DNA of 64,000 nt from Opisthorchis felineus (GCA_004794785.1 SJOL01009466.1:65714-129713), one strand, 5' to 3'. Counted from the first letter of the stretch, positions 48,880 through 61,974 are shown. Translations and numbers: made by a program. Notes: a model not told the origin generated them from the letters alone.

Positions 48880-50940
48880 ACAGGAAAGGTTCCGAATTTT
48901 CACAATGGATTTCCAGACTCTAATTTTGTACACTCTCCATAGTGTTTGCTCCATGCTTTGTGAGTGGATTTACAGTGGGAAGGACGTACTCAAGAAAAAG
49001 GTCGGGTATGAGAGTAAAGCTGGAGTCTGCAGAGTGAGTCCCGTCAAATATATGCTGATAATACAGAACGTCCTGGCTGCAGTGTTGACGCTGTTCACTC
49101 TTTAGGTCACAAAATACTAACTTTCCAAGACCCTTCATGAGACATTCATGGACAGGTATCCTCCCGTGTGGTGGGTATCGAATAAATCCGACACAATTAC
49201 GGAAGCACAGCATATTTGTCAACGACCAATTGTGCACGGCATCTAAGATATCCTGCAGTCAGTTGGAATTTTCCAGCAGTTGTTAATACCTCAAATCTTG
49301 AGGTCATTGGCCTACCTTAGACAGTTTCAATAAAAGGCCTGAGGTAAGGCATTGACATAGAGTTTGAGGATTTCAGGGCTGACTGAACCTTGGGGCACTC
49401 TATTTGTCATGGAGATAACTGGCTAATTGCTACGACCCACATTATTCGTCCTTCTGTGAAGTTTTTATCAACGCGAGTGAGCTTCCGGTACTACCATATC
49501 CATTGAGCTTCGACAGGAAACGTTATTGGGACACATTGTACAATGACTTGCAGAAGCCAATATGAAAAACATCAGGATGCCCTTTCATGTTGATGGCATT
49601 TGTCCATAATTCTCTAGCCAGCGGGAGTTTGGAAATACATAAACGTCACTAGAAGAAATTCTGCTGAACAGAAGAGTGGAAAATACGCTGTAGATGCTGC
49701 TGCAGAGTTTGTTTCACAAGTTTCCGCACAACTTTACTTAGAATAAGAGGTAAACACCAAGGTCTGTATTCTCCCCGCTCTTGAATAAAGGTCTGGTCGT
49801 ATCGGCTTTTCAGACGGTTAGTAGACACCTGGCATCCAGGGCGGGATGAAAAATGTTGTAAATTATGTTCTTAAAGCTATCTACGTTGTTAGAAAAAACG
49901 GAGATGCAGGTCGTCAGAGCCGGACAATGAGTTGGAGTCCAACACCAATGTTAGTTAGTGGACAGATTCGTGACCACTGCCAAGACTCTGGAGAGAAGCG
50001 AGTGTGCAGGATGACAGTTTCTGCCTCTAAGGTGTACAACATGGAATATTGAGAAGCTGGTAGTTCAGCTGTGGCATCGTCATTAATTGTGTAAACTTAG
50101 AAGGAGGCACAGGAACACCAGATTCAGCTTTTACACCTCTTTTTACGTAAGAGAAAAAGCCTCTTAGAATGTGCATTAGAATTTCTGGCAAATTGTAGCT
50201 CAAAGTCGAAGCGCCTCCCTCGTTTTAATTTCGTGCAGGAGTTACGAAGTTCGGAGCGATCTCAGGGTGCCTTCGTCCTTTTCATCAGTAATCCTACTTC
50301 TTAATTAATCCAGGATGGTCTTTTGGAGAAAGAAAAATACCTTTCAACAAAGTTATCAATCTTGAGCAAAAGGGGGATCTTCTGGATCCGGCACTCTGAG
50401 TTTAGCCACAGTTCAGTGATGGCAGTTAGGTCTGGACAGCATTCACTCAAAAGCAATTGCAAATCATTCAAATTGAGTCGGTCGTTCAGTACATTTGCAG
50501 TGATCACTTAAAGCCCTTTTAAGGAATCCCATTTTACGGTAAAAGAGCAATCAGCTTCAAATACAACTTGGGACTTTTCTTTTTTTTAAAAATAAATAAT
50601 CCAGTTCGAAATGGTAGTTTTTGCCGGCTCTTTTAGTGTGCAAAGCTTTGCTACTGATTTTTCCATCCGACTCCGGTGCCCTAGCGAAAGATCGTGAACG
50701 ACAGCGAAGGATTCTTCCTGTGACCGATAAGTTTTCAAGCACTCCGCGACATGTATCTTCATCCGCAAGTACAATTTTTAATGACCGGGGTCGAGTGTTC
50801 CCTCCGGAGTACCTGCCCAGCCGGAATGCCAACACTATATTGACACCTACTCATCCATTGCCAAACAGCTTGGGACCACCCGTTGAAAAAATATCGTCCA
50901 TAATTCTTTCGGTTGGAGGATTCTTGGATGATTAGGGGGC
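48880..50940 (-). mobile_element. CR1/jockey-like non-LTR retrotransposon, degraded
   Basis: On the - strand in order: an N-terminal segment (RPRSLKIVLADEDTCRGVLE, 50800-50700), endonuclease start (LNLNDLQLLLSECCPDLTAI, TELWLN, 50480-50350), reverse transcriptase (EYRPWCLPLILSKVVRKLVK near 49740; LARELWTNAINMKG near 49610; NRVPQGSV near 49390, the SGVPQGSxLGP motif), and a C-terminal part (NWSLTNMLCF and GLGKLVFCDLKSEQ, 49230-49080). Multiple stops and shifts show it is dead. This is a different lineage from the RTE copies in the window. Confidence 0.8.
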
Positions 50941-52555
50941 ATTGAAAGTCACCAACCGTGGAACCGATACTTTTGCTTCATTCACGCTTAATAAGTGGTC
51001 TGCACTAGACGTGATGATTTGTTCAGGATGAGGCAATGTGTTGATGACAGTTTGGAGGCTGAGGTCAGCTTGGTGCAATATTTTTTCTAATGAATGGAAA
51101 GGCCCGCTTTGATCGAAGATGTGGACGGCTGAGAAACGTCAAAAACACCGGAATAGGTGTAAAATAGGATGAATCGGCAGCGAAACTCTCCATTGCAGTG
51201 CTTACCAGCCCAGTGTCTGGGAAAGATCTTGAAGCAGGTTTCAAAACTAGAGTCGCGTCTCCGAGTCACCTCCGAGTCTCTGGAGGTGAGTGGAGAGCAG
51301 AAACATCACATACAACGCAGGCAACCACATAGTTATTCTTGTATGTTGAAATAGATATTACTGGCCTCCAGTCAAAATGGGCTACAGAGGAAAAGGAGAA
51401 ACCAGGAGGAGTTCTGTGTTGTGAATTCATGAACTTCTTTACTTATCTCGGCACAAACAGTGTGAGCCCACTAGTTGCAGAGAGTAAATAGGATATCCCT
51501 CAACAGGTTGGTCGCGCCTTTTCCAAGTTGCCAACATGAAGGTGGCTTCCTGGACTCTGGATAGATCAACGTTTCGAAGACATTCTGAAACGAAACGGCC
51601 TTTGAAAGCAACTGTTTTTTTACATGGACCATCTCTCCCAGATACCCTTGCTCGAACCGCTTTCCTTCAAGTTATCTTTCAAGTCAAACATTTTGAACGA
51701 CGCTCCACAGTCGGTCCAATTCAGTATACTTCGGAACAGTACCCCTCCAGGCATCAGAAATCTGATGACTATGCTACCCGAGTCGTTGCTCTGTCACAAT
51801 GATTTCGAAATATGGTTCTTGTGATAACACAACTAGCAGCATAGCCCATTCTCCGACTCTTTCAGCTTATCATCAATCATCACAGGTTTTCAGCAGTTCT
51901 CACCCCTCTTGAAAGTATCAGCTCTTCATAAGCGCCTAGTCCTTCGCATTCATCACCACAGATTTCTTGGGCGATTCGTCTTAACTAGGTAGTTCCTACG
52001 GATAAGCTTACTCCACTTAGTTGCGACAGACCAGTTCCATGAACGGTGAACCGTGTAACACAGTCACCCACCAAATCTTTCTTCCTCTATTTGACTTGAG
52101 TGACTGACAACCACGACCCAGGAACCTTGATCTTTTTCCTTTCTTGGACATGGATATTATTTACTTGGAAGATAAGCTTTACAGGCACCAGACCAACTTG
52201 TCAACATCTACTTCTATTTTCATATGAAAGCTATCAGTTTGTTTCTGAGACGATCTTCTAGGAAGGAGGGCTCTAAGATATTCTTCACTCCAACGTATGT
52301 TTTGTGAATCTTTGCCTGCTTCTCGCATGGTCATGCTGTCCAAATAGCGAATTATGTCAATGTTGTATTAATATGGTGAGTAGGATGACAGTCTTGATAG
52401 TACTGATGACCGATAGGGTTGCTATCAGTGTCGTCATATTAGGAATCATAAGAGCTCGGAAGCAGAAACGTAAGTCTTACATATCAGACGCCTTTTAGCA
52501 GTTTCATTATGTGGTCCCGATACAGTCACTCATAAAAACGAATTACTTATACCCC
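50941..52555. other. No recognisable gene
   Basis: Possibly includes the 5' part of the CR1-like element up to about 51.3 kb. An 88-codon + frame at 51536-51802 has no family features. Confidence 0.35.
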
Positions 52556-52610
52556 TGTATTGTTTCGGGTACGGCAGTGAAGCATCAGTGTCAACACTGA
52601 TGTTGCTGTC

Positions 52611-52650
<40 letters not shown>

Positions 52651-52660
52651 TATTGTTTCG
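52556..52660 (+). mobile_element. Very short RTE 3'-end insertion with target-site duplication
   Basis: TGTATTGTTTCG occurs at 52556-52567 and again at 52649-52660. Between them lies an insert of about 81 bases: GGCAGTGAAGCATCAGTGTC, ...GTTGCTGTCTTT, then (GAT)n. The same unique part is the 3' end of RTE element II near 33.4 kb (reverse complement there). So this is a 5'-truncated RTE copy that kept only its last bases. The final TG of the repeat may count to tail or to duplication. Confidence 0.8.
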
Positions 52661-55600
52661 CCAGCCGGTCTGTATGAACCTGTAGAGATGTGTTATCAGG
52701 TGTGGTTCTACATCTGTGTGAGAATTAAATAAAGCCTCTGTCTCAGACCAACTAATAAGTTATCAGCATCTTTATAATCATGACCTCCACTTCACTTTTG
52801 CATTCACGCGAAAGACGCTCTTACCGCAACTATGTGTTCTCCACCTTATATAGGAACTACATGATGATTCAAAGACTGGTCTCAACAGACCGCACGTCGT
52901 CTTCACTACAGTTGATCTCTATTTCGTCCATACTCATGTTCACTTGAGTTAGAAACTATGCTTCCTTGAACTGGCGACAACCCTGATTAACACTGATTTT
53001 CAGCTCATCAGAAGTCAACAAGAGGCACCTGTCAGCGGCAGAGGCCACAACTTAGTTAGCCAGTGTGAGCTCTAATCATACTACTGACAGTATGACTAGT
53101 AGAGACAAGCTAAGAACAATCAGTTTTTAGCTACGTTCCGAATAAACCGCGACAGCTGAAAATAATGATGGCAAATTACTGGGGGAAAAATATGACACCA
53201 GACAGGTATGTGAAGTGACCGACTTCTGGGATTTTATCAAGTTCTTGTAATGTTTACAATGTAACGGAAGTAACGGAGCGTGATGACTTAAGGCAAAATC
53301 GGCTTCACACTTGTTCTGTAAGTCCTATGTAAGTCGTTCTATTCTAGCTATAAAAAGTGAAACCGAATACCACAGTGGAATAAATTAACGTGCTCTGTGT
53401 TGTATCCACTCGGATGGAGCAACTACATTTAATTAGTCAAGTAGTGCTTGCCGAATAGTGCAAATTTGAGGGCCATAAATGGAATGTTAAACAGCAGTGT
53501 GCGATTGACAATCGTCAGGTTTTGTTCGGGAGATGTCGGATAGCCTGTGAATCAAAAGAATCAAAAAGCATACAAGTGCGGTGCCCTTAGTTGCACTGCT
53601 AGATGAACATGTGGTGAAATAAGGTCCGTTGAGGGGACGCCGTCTTCGTGATCACAATTTTTACAGCATGAACATTTTTCTTTTGTTGTTGTCCTTGAGG
53701 AATTAAACTCGCCAGAACCGGACTGCAGACATATTCATGTCTTCAGAATGGTTGCTTCGTCTTTCCAAGACAAAATATTACATTGGCAATGCATTGCTCC
53801 TCTAGAGGAAATGAATCTGACAAGTAATGCTGTAAACTGGTCTTCCCTATAGAGACCACTAGTAGAACCTAGTCAGAGTGATCTGTTTGGGGAGGCCCCT
53901 ATGGAGGGGGATAAATAAGAGCATTAGTTCTGTGACAGCCAAATCAAGCTTAAATCAGCAATTCAATTTGTTTGCTTTATATTATTACCTCTATTTGTGT
54001 ACCTTTGAAAAACAACTCTCGCACAAGGGGCAATAAATATGGGATGCAATCGGAGACTTAAACGCGGATTCTCATTAGCCGAAGCAGTCACTTTGCATCA
54101 TAACATTAGTTGCACTCTGCCAGTTATGCACCATTTCACCTTCTTTTGAGCTTTTCATTCTTTAACTTCTTACATTCAAACTTACTTCTAGAACATTGTC
54201 TACGACACAGCGGTGAATATGGATCCCTTGATAAATTGACGATGGTATACTGGTAAACTGTCACCTCTTTGTGGTCGGACGCAATCCGCCAACTTATTGA
54301 TTGGCGTTCACCTCAGCAGCTATTAATAATACCGTAACGTTTAATCACCAACGCATTAGCTTCGTCAGCAGCAAACAAGGGGGCGCACCCCAGCAGCCGT
54401 AGTGTACTTTGGTGCCTAGCATTTACCAGTATGATCAGGCCTGCGTTCGGCACTTTAAGACAATTTTGGCATTTCTAGCTGGAAAGAAGCGTAAGGTCTT
54501 TGAGGCTAGCGAATAAACTTCCAGTTATGTTCTAGTGTGATAAAATTAATCAAACTGGAATATTAATATGCGTCCCAAAGATTGGTTTTGATAGCATACG
54601 GAGAGAAATAACAGACAAGTAATAATAACAACAAATGATGTGCTCCCGTTGTTCTTTCTCAAAGCATTTAGAAGGGTGCACTCTAGAAACCTCGTGTCAT
54701 GTTTATGTAACTGGGTTCAGTTCCGAGCTTTATCCAGTAAATCAAGAAACTTGATAGGATTATCAACATACTCCGCTTGAGCTCCTCACTTACTTTCCGA
54801 AACATTTCGATTTGTCTGGATAGCTCACAACATTTAGGAGCTATGCTCAAACTGGCCAAATTGTCCGGCTGGTATATTTTTTCCCCCGGAGTTCTGGGGT
54901 TGAACTCACGTAACATTTGAGAGCAAACAATTCGATACACCTTTACCAGTGTGATTCAAGGGTAGACAGACTAACACGCATGGTATAAGGAAGTTCATTC
55001 AAGGAATGGAAAGAGAAAGTTCCGTAGTTCCGTTGACTTTCAACTCCACTGTAACCCTTAGACTGGTGATCGTTAACAGATTTTCAGTGTCCCCTGACGT
55101 ATTTCTCATTTGAGGAACGACGTATCCGTCTAAAGTCACCTAGATTACCTGCTACAAAGATAGGCCTTCACAATACACTGAAGTGTTTGCGGCGCTGAAA
55201 CCACGCTCCATGTTTCGTGGTTCCTCTCATGGCTCTCTAGATCACATACCAACCATAAGCCCACCCGTTTGTACGGGAAGTTCAGTTGTCGCATTTAGTA
55301 GGCTGAATCAAGAACGCACACCGTTGGTAATGAAAAAGAGCTAATTTGACTTTTGAACATGATCGTTCACCGCAACTGATGCTCTGAATATGGTTTGTGC
55401 TCCCAGATCTGCTAAAATAGATGGCCTCTTTTGGGGAGTGATGAGGCCAGAACTTCTAAAAAATTTCCGATCTTTTTTTTATGAGGAAGCACCCATCAGT
55501 TCAGTGGCATTATTTGCTGCACTGGGACAAAGAGATTCCATTAGGAGGAAGACCTCCATTCTGATGGAACAAATGCGAGTCATTTCATTTTCTAGACGGT

Positions 55601-55673
55601 GTTTCCTCCTGGGACGGGAGACTAAGCTGGAGTCTATCATACGTTTTCTACACCAATGTGGTAACGATTTCTT
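52661..55673. other. No recognisable gene; weak SINE word
   Basis: GGGGTTGAACTCACG near 54893-54907 resembles a B box. Open frames on both strands overlap and lack family features. Confidence 0.35.
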
Positions 55674-56185
55674 CATTAAGGAAACTATTCACAAGATTGC
55701 TGAAAACTTTTCGATAGCCCACGACCGGTTTCGCCGTCTTTGGAGTTCATTAATTAGCCGCAGTCCCCGGGTATTCGTCAACCTTATGTTCTACTTGAAC
55801 TCGAATTGGACCAATTTCGACAGATACACAAGTTGGCCTTCATGAGAGACTCCGCTGAATCTCTCGTTTATGACATTACTCAACTGAATGTGCTGCACAA
55901 AGGCGCCTCATGTTTCAGTTGCTACGATATTCGATGTATTGCAGCATATTATCATAAAGGAAACTAAGAAGGGCGAAACCAGTCGTGGGCTGCCAAAGAG
56001 TTTTCAGCAACCTTGTGAGTAGTCTCCCTTATGAAAATTTACTGCGATATCTCGAATATCGTACCAACTGAAACACCAGGCGGCCTTGGTGCAGCCCATT
56101 AAAGTTAAAGAAGATCATAAGCGAGAGATTCAGCTGAGTCTTTTGTGAAAACCAAATTGATATGCAAATGAGTGTATTAGCAGTA
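55674..56185. repeat. Inverted cluster of the ribozyme-linked repeat
   Basis: Three parts. 55681-55800 (- sense) is a ribozyme copy at 55717-55759 with GAAACCGGTC and GTGGGC intact, but the first box reads TTAATGA and stem II is damaged. 55815-55967 (- sense) is a tail module. 55969-56180 (+ sense) starts within stem II (AAGAAGGGCGAAACC), continues GTCGTGGGC and the full tail module in opposite orientation. The two tail modules form an inverted repeat of about 150 bases around a spacer of about 65 that holds the half ribozyme. Confidence 0.7.
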
Positions 56186-56839
56186 ACGTTTTTATTTTTA
56201 AACAGCTTCTACTGGTTTACTATTAAATTTGCTTTTTCGGTTGAGCTGAAACACCAGATAATCTGTACGGGTGTATACCTGGTACTGTAGTTGATACTAA
56301 TATCACACAGTAGACAGTCTTTTGACCATCGTCAGCCAGTATAATACATAACTGTGACAAATAAAACCGAATATGAACTAGGAAACGATATGCTTTATTA
56401 GGAAAATGCATACAGACAAACTGACAAAAGCGATGCTAATGAGCGGACACTTGTGGTGAACGATAGATTTCCTCAAATTGTCTCGGAAAACCAAGCAAGT
56501 GGTGAACCAAGTTCGTCTGGATTAGCCTTCGTCAGAGCTGTATTGGTTTCTGTTCCAAACGTTAGATCCCGATGGGGTGTCCGAGCAGTCAGCCAGAGGA
56601 AACTGGCGATGTTTTAGGATTTCATTAGGTTCGAGATTTTTAAAACCAGGCGATCGGATGTGAGCAGAGTTCAAGTACAAAGTGACTGATAAACGTGGGA
56701 TTTCATATATATGACTCGCGTGCTCACTGACAGATCTGTTGAGTTCTCGTTTGATGTGTCCTCTACACTGGGAACGATCTAGCGGTTAGACACAATACTT
56801 TGGCAATTTTAATGCACACATTCAATAAGCATCACTGCT

Positions 56840-59290
56840 GAAGCATTGAAAGAGGTTCTGCAGCAAAAACGATTACAGTCTGAAGCAGAACAGTTATGTG
56901 TGATGAAGAATTCGAGGGGGCAATTTACCATTCAGCCTTCACTTGCAATTCATCCGATGTGATCCCCAAAATTATCATGGAGTCTCACCCTGAACCCGAT
57001 GATTTTGACAATTTGGCTTAGTGGTTCGATCTACGATAGTTTTCCAACCGAACTGAAACACAAGAATATGGTAGCAGAGCTCGACTTTTGCCTAACAGCA
57101 TAGCATCTATACCAAGTTTGTCTTGAGGAAACGATGGTCAGTGTGTCGAAACGTCGGTAGTTGGGTACAGTAAACGCCTATTGATCACGAGGCATTTGAT
57201 CAGTTCGCCGAGGTTGCCAACCGGATGGTAGATACTTCGTGATCAAACGAGTAGACGTCAGTGCGTGGCTGACGGTACAGAAATCTGTAGTGTACACTTT
57301 GGTATTGAAGAGGAAAAGCGACGGCAGTTAACACAGAAGTGGTGATGCAACAGTGTTAGACCGTCATCTAGAAGATGGCTATGATATGTGATGACAGATT
57401 GGGATGAATCGATATGTGGGAATCGTGTACTTGGTGAAGTTCATGTACAAAAGATAATGCAGCCCATAAATCTGGAGTCGAAGCTCCTAGTGGTAATTTT
57501 GCAGCCAATGAATCAACTCGGTGTCTCTTGCCCAGGGTTTTCAGGGTCAGATGTCTCTTTTCAGCCACGGATTCTATACCCATACAGTATACTCAAGTCG
57601 TGGCCGCATAAATGCTCCGATAATAGAATTGACGAATTCCCCTCCAAATCTGCCCATGGAACGTTCTAGTTGCCCGGGTTTTTGGTTTGCAGCTTTTGCG
57701 CAGAACCACAATTGAATGGGTTTCTCGGGTGGTTCTGTACGTTCCCTCCAAGGTCTTTTTCTTGAACATCGTGACTACCAAGACTGCATGAGTGACTTAC
57801 GCCACTTCTGATGACAGTTGCTTTGTATTTGTTCTAGATAATCACTGTGTAGTTATGAGTCCACTGTTATATTTAACCGATATATACTTGCGATGGACAG
57901 GACGGAGCTTTCAAATCTACCGATGAGCCAGTTGTGTGCAGCGGTACCCATGAGGGTACTCAGGGTAAGTGAACAACTGGATGTGCTTGAGGACGTTTTT
58001 CTAGACATTCAGAATAAGTTCTCCGTTTTCAGCCTTAGTCTTGGATGCTGTGCAAATTCGAAGGTAACGCTTCATTTGCTGTTATACCAGAAATACCTGT
58101 CCCACCTGCATCCCCTCCAGTTGTTGCAGCTGAACTCAAACAACCAGGAGAGACCGGAGTCCTTAGCAGACAAGTTCTTCCCCTCGTGTAACTCTAATTA
58201 TACTGTTCAAGACGTCGAATGGAACGGTTTACAGTTACGCGATTCTACTTCGGACTATCATTGATATCCACTGCCTTCGCCTGATAATACATGGTTTCAA
58301 ATGAACAGTGATAGTTGTGTCAAGATGCATAAACTATCAGATTACTACCTTCAGATTCCGGTTGCAGAGGACTTTATTGACCATCGGCGCTCACCAAATT
58401 ACATTTGGGAATCCGGATCGCGCTCTTCATGCTTCAGTAAGTCATGGGCACCAAATGGGATGAATGAACTGCTGAATATCTGCACGATAAAATAGTCGTG
58501 AAGCTGACAAAAAAGACTTACTAGCCAAACTGGTACTGTATTCCAGCGCGTTCAAGACTTTGGATTCTGACTGAGAGTGTATAAATGTGAGTTCTCCTTG
58601 AATACCACTAATGGTCGACCGGATCCAGCTGCTCTTGTTTCAAAAGTTACAAAGTCTGTACCATCAAATGTGCCCGACTCTTGTGAATGGGACACACTCA
58701 ACCAACCTTTGACGAAAGAATACTAGTGTGAATGGTCCCCCTGTTGCCAGAATCTCCTCGGTGAGTGAAGTAAGTTGGTGCCATCTGAAATTTTTAGGTT
58801 TTGATTGCCAGTCATTCTTACAAACGATATCACCAAAGCGGAGATCTTCCATGAGGTTTCCGATGGTACGCAGAAGGCGGTAGCGCATGCTACACGATCC
58901 ATCGATCCGAGTGAACGCAAAATTGGCCAAATTTGGGAGGAAAAACCTAGGCCATCATTTGCTCAGCAGACGAGTTTCATCAAATACCGTATTTTTGAAA
59001 CCAGACACCTGTGTTTGTCATTTTCAGTCCCAGTGAAGGCATTCTAGTGAACACAGCGAACCGGCTAAAACACTGGGCTATATTACGCCTTGGCTGCAAA
59101 TTTGCCGCTAAGTGCGCTTCATCGGGGAATGCTGGTCAGGCTGACTAGTCTTTGGTTGACTCTCGCAGCATTAATACAGAGGACACTGTCGTTGCTTATG
59201 TCACCATGGTAGCAGAGGTCAGTGACGCTGTTTTGGAAACAATCAATCAGCTGCTCGTAACGTCTGAAATCGCAGTATCCTGCAACCATC
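56840..59290 (+). mobile_element. Ty3/gypsy element II remnant
   Basis: Relatives of gypsy element I in order on the + strand: gag words SRGQFTIQPSL near 56910 and ESHPEPDDFDNLA near 56985; RT words YPLPSPD and LSDYYLQIPVAED at 58266-58380; RNase H words SDGTQKAVAHATRSIDPSER at 58860-58920; a connector DTVVAYVTMVAEVSDAVLET at 59180-59240 that matches EDTVIAAIAVESEVHAVVLE of element I. Frames are broken throughout and integrase is absent: the element stops at the CAT repeat near 59290, where an RTE copy begins. Confidence 0.75.
57893..58264 (+). other. 123-codon frame inside gypsy element II
   Basis: This frame begins MDRTELSNLPMSQLCAA and lies between gag and RT words of the element, where the protease and pre-RT part belong. 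No DTG/DSG protease motif is readable. I regard it as element DNA, not a separate gene. Confidence 0.35.
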
Positions 59291-59296
59291 TTCATC

Positions 59297-59342
<46 letters not shown>

Positions 59343-60000
59343 CAACACCCGAGAGAAACACTGGTACTTCACTACCGTACAGACATGTCAGTTTGTTTGA
59401 ATAAGACCTTGTGGAAGGAAAATAATGGGACATGGAGGGAGCCTAAATCTAGTCTATCAAAAGCATCCTCCAAACACCTCCAACATCCATTCATATGATT
59501 AGGATAGAAACTGACATCAACACCATTGATACTGGTTAGTCGCCTTATCTTTCAGTGTCTCCTGCCAAGCACATGGAACGCTAGCTCGGTTCCATCCTAG
59601 GAGGCGAACAAAGCTAACAACACGAAGACCCTTCGTGACATCCTTCATTCACTCCCACCAAATCATATTTTCCCACCGCTAGGTTTCCGCCGCTCCGAAT
59701 TAGGCATGGAAAATGGCGCTTTTCTTGGAACATCGTAACTCGGCATACGTAGTCTATGACCCAGCCACTTTAGCTTGTAGTGATAGATGCATTCCTTGGA
59801 TGAAGTACCTTCTACTTCACCAACCCCGTATCTCCTGATCAACTCATTGCGAATTAGCTGATTTCAGCCGAGACATCGCTGGTCAAAGAAGTGAAGATGT
59901 CTCGGATCTTCTACCCGAAGCGACCACGTCTTGCATTCGTACAACTATACAATCTGCACTGTAGTCTGAGTTCGATATTATTACTCGGAACTAAATATCA
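59288..60000 (-). mobile_element. RTE 3' remnant III with GAT-type tail
   Basis: The - strand reads YKLKWLGHRLRMPSYDVPRK, then PFSMPNSERRKPSGGK and KDVTKGLRVVSFVRLLGWNR, the C-terminal RTE segment also seen in element II. It ends on its 3' side in a pure ATG/GAT run, (CAT)n on the + strand at about 59296-59339, the same tail type as at 52.6 kb. Confidence 0.75.
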
Positions 60001-60407
60001 TCCTGCCTAACCGAATAGCGGTAGAAGACGGTCTATATGGATAATACGATTTTGGACGCCCTTGCTTATGGCCTCAAAAAAGTAACGAATAAACTTACGT
60101 CAATATTAGAGAATCACCATTCATATTCTAACTGGAGGCAAGCAATGTGCAACTAGGTCACTTGGACCAGGGTGAAGGTAACGTCTGACTCAGGCCTTTT
60201 TGTGAACAAAGGACTAGCCTAAATCTTGTGTTCGACAAAGCTTCAAGGTAGGTCAACAAATAGGGTTTAAAGACAGAAGGAATGTCAGCTTGGTGTCCAT
60301 AATTGGCGAGATGATTGAAGGTGGAAAAGGCGGGAATTCAGCCAAACATATAGTGACACGGATCATTTCAGACAGCCCAAAATGTAATTGAGAACGTGCT
60401 TTTAGTC

Positions 60408-60740
60408 TCATTTCCGTCCTCCCTTTATAGAGGTTGTGACTTGTACAGAGATGTTATCTAGCTGGTCTAAGGGAGAAACGCTGCAGTGTTGCTGACCCAC
60501 TTCTGAACACATGCTATACAGCACAACAATCAATGCAGTGAATGAACCAATTACAAGGATGGAATGCACGGGTCGCAGAAATGACCAGTAATACATCAAA
60601 CAACTGCGTAGGCCTATTGGCCTGAAGGACACAGTATATTTTCCTCCGTAAAATTTTTGTTTAAAAAAGTTCAGGTGCCTATTTGATGATTTCAAAAGAT
60701 GTTTGATTGTAATTTTCGTGATAGGTGGCCTGCACCTCAA
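60408..60740 (-). other. Open frame with one membrane-like segment, unassigned
   Basis: A 110-codon - strand frame includes HSILVIGSFTALIVVLYSMC, hydrophobic enough for a transmembrane helix, flanked by basic residues on the N-terminal side. No ATG with context, splice signals or family support. Could be chance. Confidence 0.2.
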
Positions 60741-60942
60741 GGAACGTCACATCTAGTTTGATGGGGTTTGGTAGATTACAGATGGCCAGGTTTCCGGTCT
60801 CAGTATCACCTTCACTCAGAGCAGCAGTGGGAATAATAGGATGTGAGAAGGCACACTTGGGCGACCCTATTGGATGCGTATTGGACTGGTCAGATAAGTC
60901 CGGATGAACTTCCCAACTTTAACCTTATGTAATACATTTTAG

Positions 60943-61062
60943 GTGAGTTGCACAACTAATCCAGGTGTCTATTCTTGTCGGCCTCCCCGAAAATGTATTA
61001 CACTGGGAGTGAACCAGCGTGATATTGCCCATGTCGTACCACCTTGTGGAAAGTCCTCCTAA
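60943..61062 (+). CDS. Possible cysteine-rich terminal exon
   Basis: After TTATGTAATACATTTTAG the frame reads VSCTTNPGVYSCRPPRKC, ITLGVNQRDIAHVVPPCG, KSS, stop TAA. Four cysteines within 36 residues suggest a secreted or extracellular small domain. The acceptor is good; no upstream exon or family was identified. Confidence 0.28.
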   Translation: MSCTTNPGVYSCRPPRKCITLGVNQRDIAHVVPPCGKSS

Positions 61063-61974
61063 AATTAGATGGGCAACATTAATTTTGGAGAGAAATGCAT
61101 GCGTTTCCCTGAGGATTGTTCGTCTGAAAACTGCTGATTTCGTCGTCAGTCGCCTCCCGACATGACCACAAATATTCGTATACGGATTGCTTAATGGCTA
61201 CTGTACTTCCCAGCTTCATAGGTCCCGCTTAAATGTAACAAAGAAGCATTCAGCGTGGCTGTTGTATTGCGGATGGTAGAGTGACCTACGCAAACGCCGA
61301 TGTCCTTGTGAGTCGAATCTACCGCGCAACCTCCTGATCTGTAAACTGGGCTACATTGTGTCACCGAAACTGAAAACTAAGAAAACACACTAAGGATGAA
61401 TACCGTTTCTACGACTAAAGCTCGGCTAACCACAAGACATTTCTGAGCACTTTTAGTAAACATGAATACCGAGCAGGAATATACACCCTCTCACTGAACC
61501 AGCTAAAGTTCGTGCCTTTCCAAGCTGCGATAAAGAAGACACATGGGGTTTTACCAGGGAATAAGCTATTTTTTCACAGTAACCACAGCAACCGACAAGC
61601 TGTTCAACATTCACCCAATTGGAGGTTTATTATGCATAAGTTCGAAAGATGGTTTTCATTTTGGTAGTTACATAATATCCTCCATGAAAATGTTTAAGCA
61701 GCTGCTGTCCAAGTTTGCGTGGTACGACAACATGGCAGCCAAATTCTTGACTGTGACACACCATTTTCAAAAAAGACTGTTGACCCTTTACTTTCACAGG
61801 GCATGCATTTCTAGATCATCGAATAACCCTCTGTAGCAGAAGTTAATACGTAGTTACTCTAGGGACTGCATGAGCAGAGGATGTTGGGGGATTCCGAAGA
61901 AATGTTGGATTCCGCTTTCGCCTGAAAGTGATGCAATAGACATTTTGGTTTTCATTGTTGAGTTATTGGGTGCG
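61063..61974. other. No recognisable gene
   Basis: A 97-codon + frame at 61543-61836 has no family features. Confidence 0.35.

Noticed and set aside
52614..52648. GAT run as a CRISPR-like or regulatory repeat
   Set aside because: Explained as the RTE tail; units are three bases without spacers.
55390..55845. 151-codon + strand frame
   Set aside because: Its second half runs through the ribozyme repeat, so it is a chance frame.
59152..59400. Frame coding a polyhistidine run
   Set aside because: The histidines come from the CAT tail of an RTE copy; the first part is gypsy connector.
61543..61836. Cadherin-like impression in a 97-codon frame
   Set aside because: Only a loose resemblance; calcium-binding motifs are absent.
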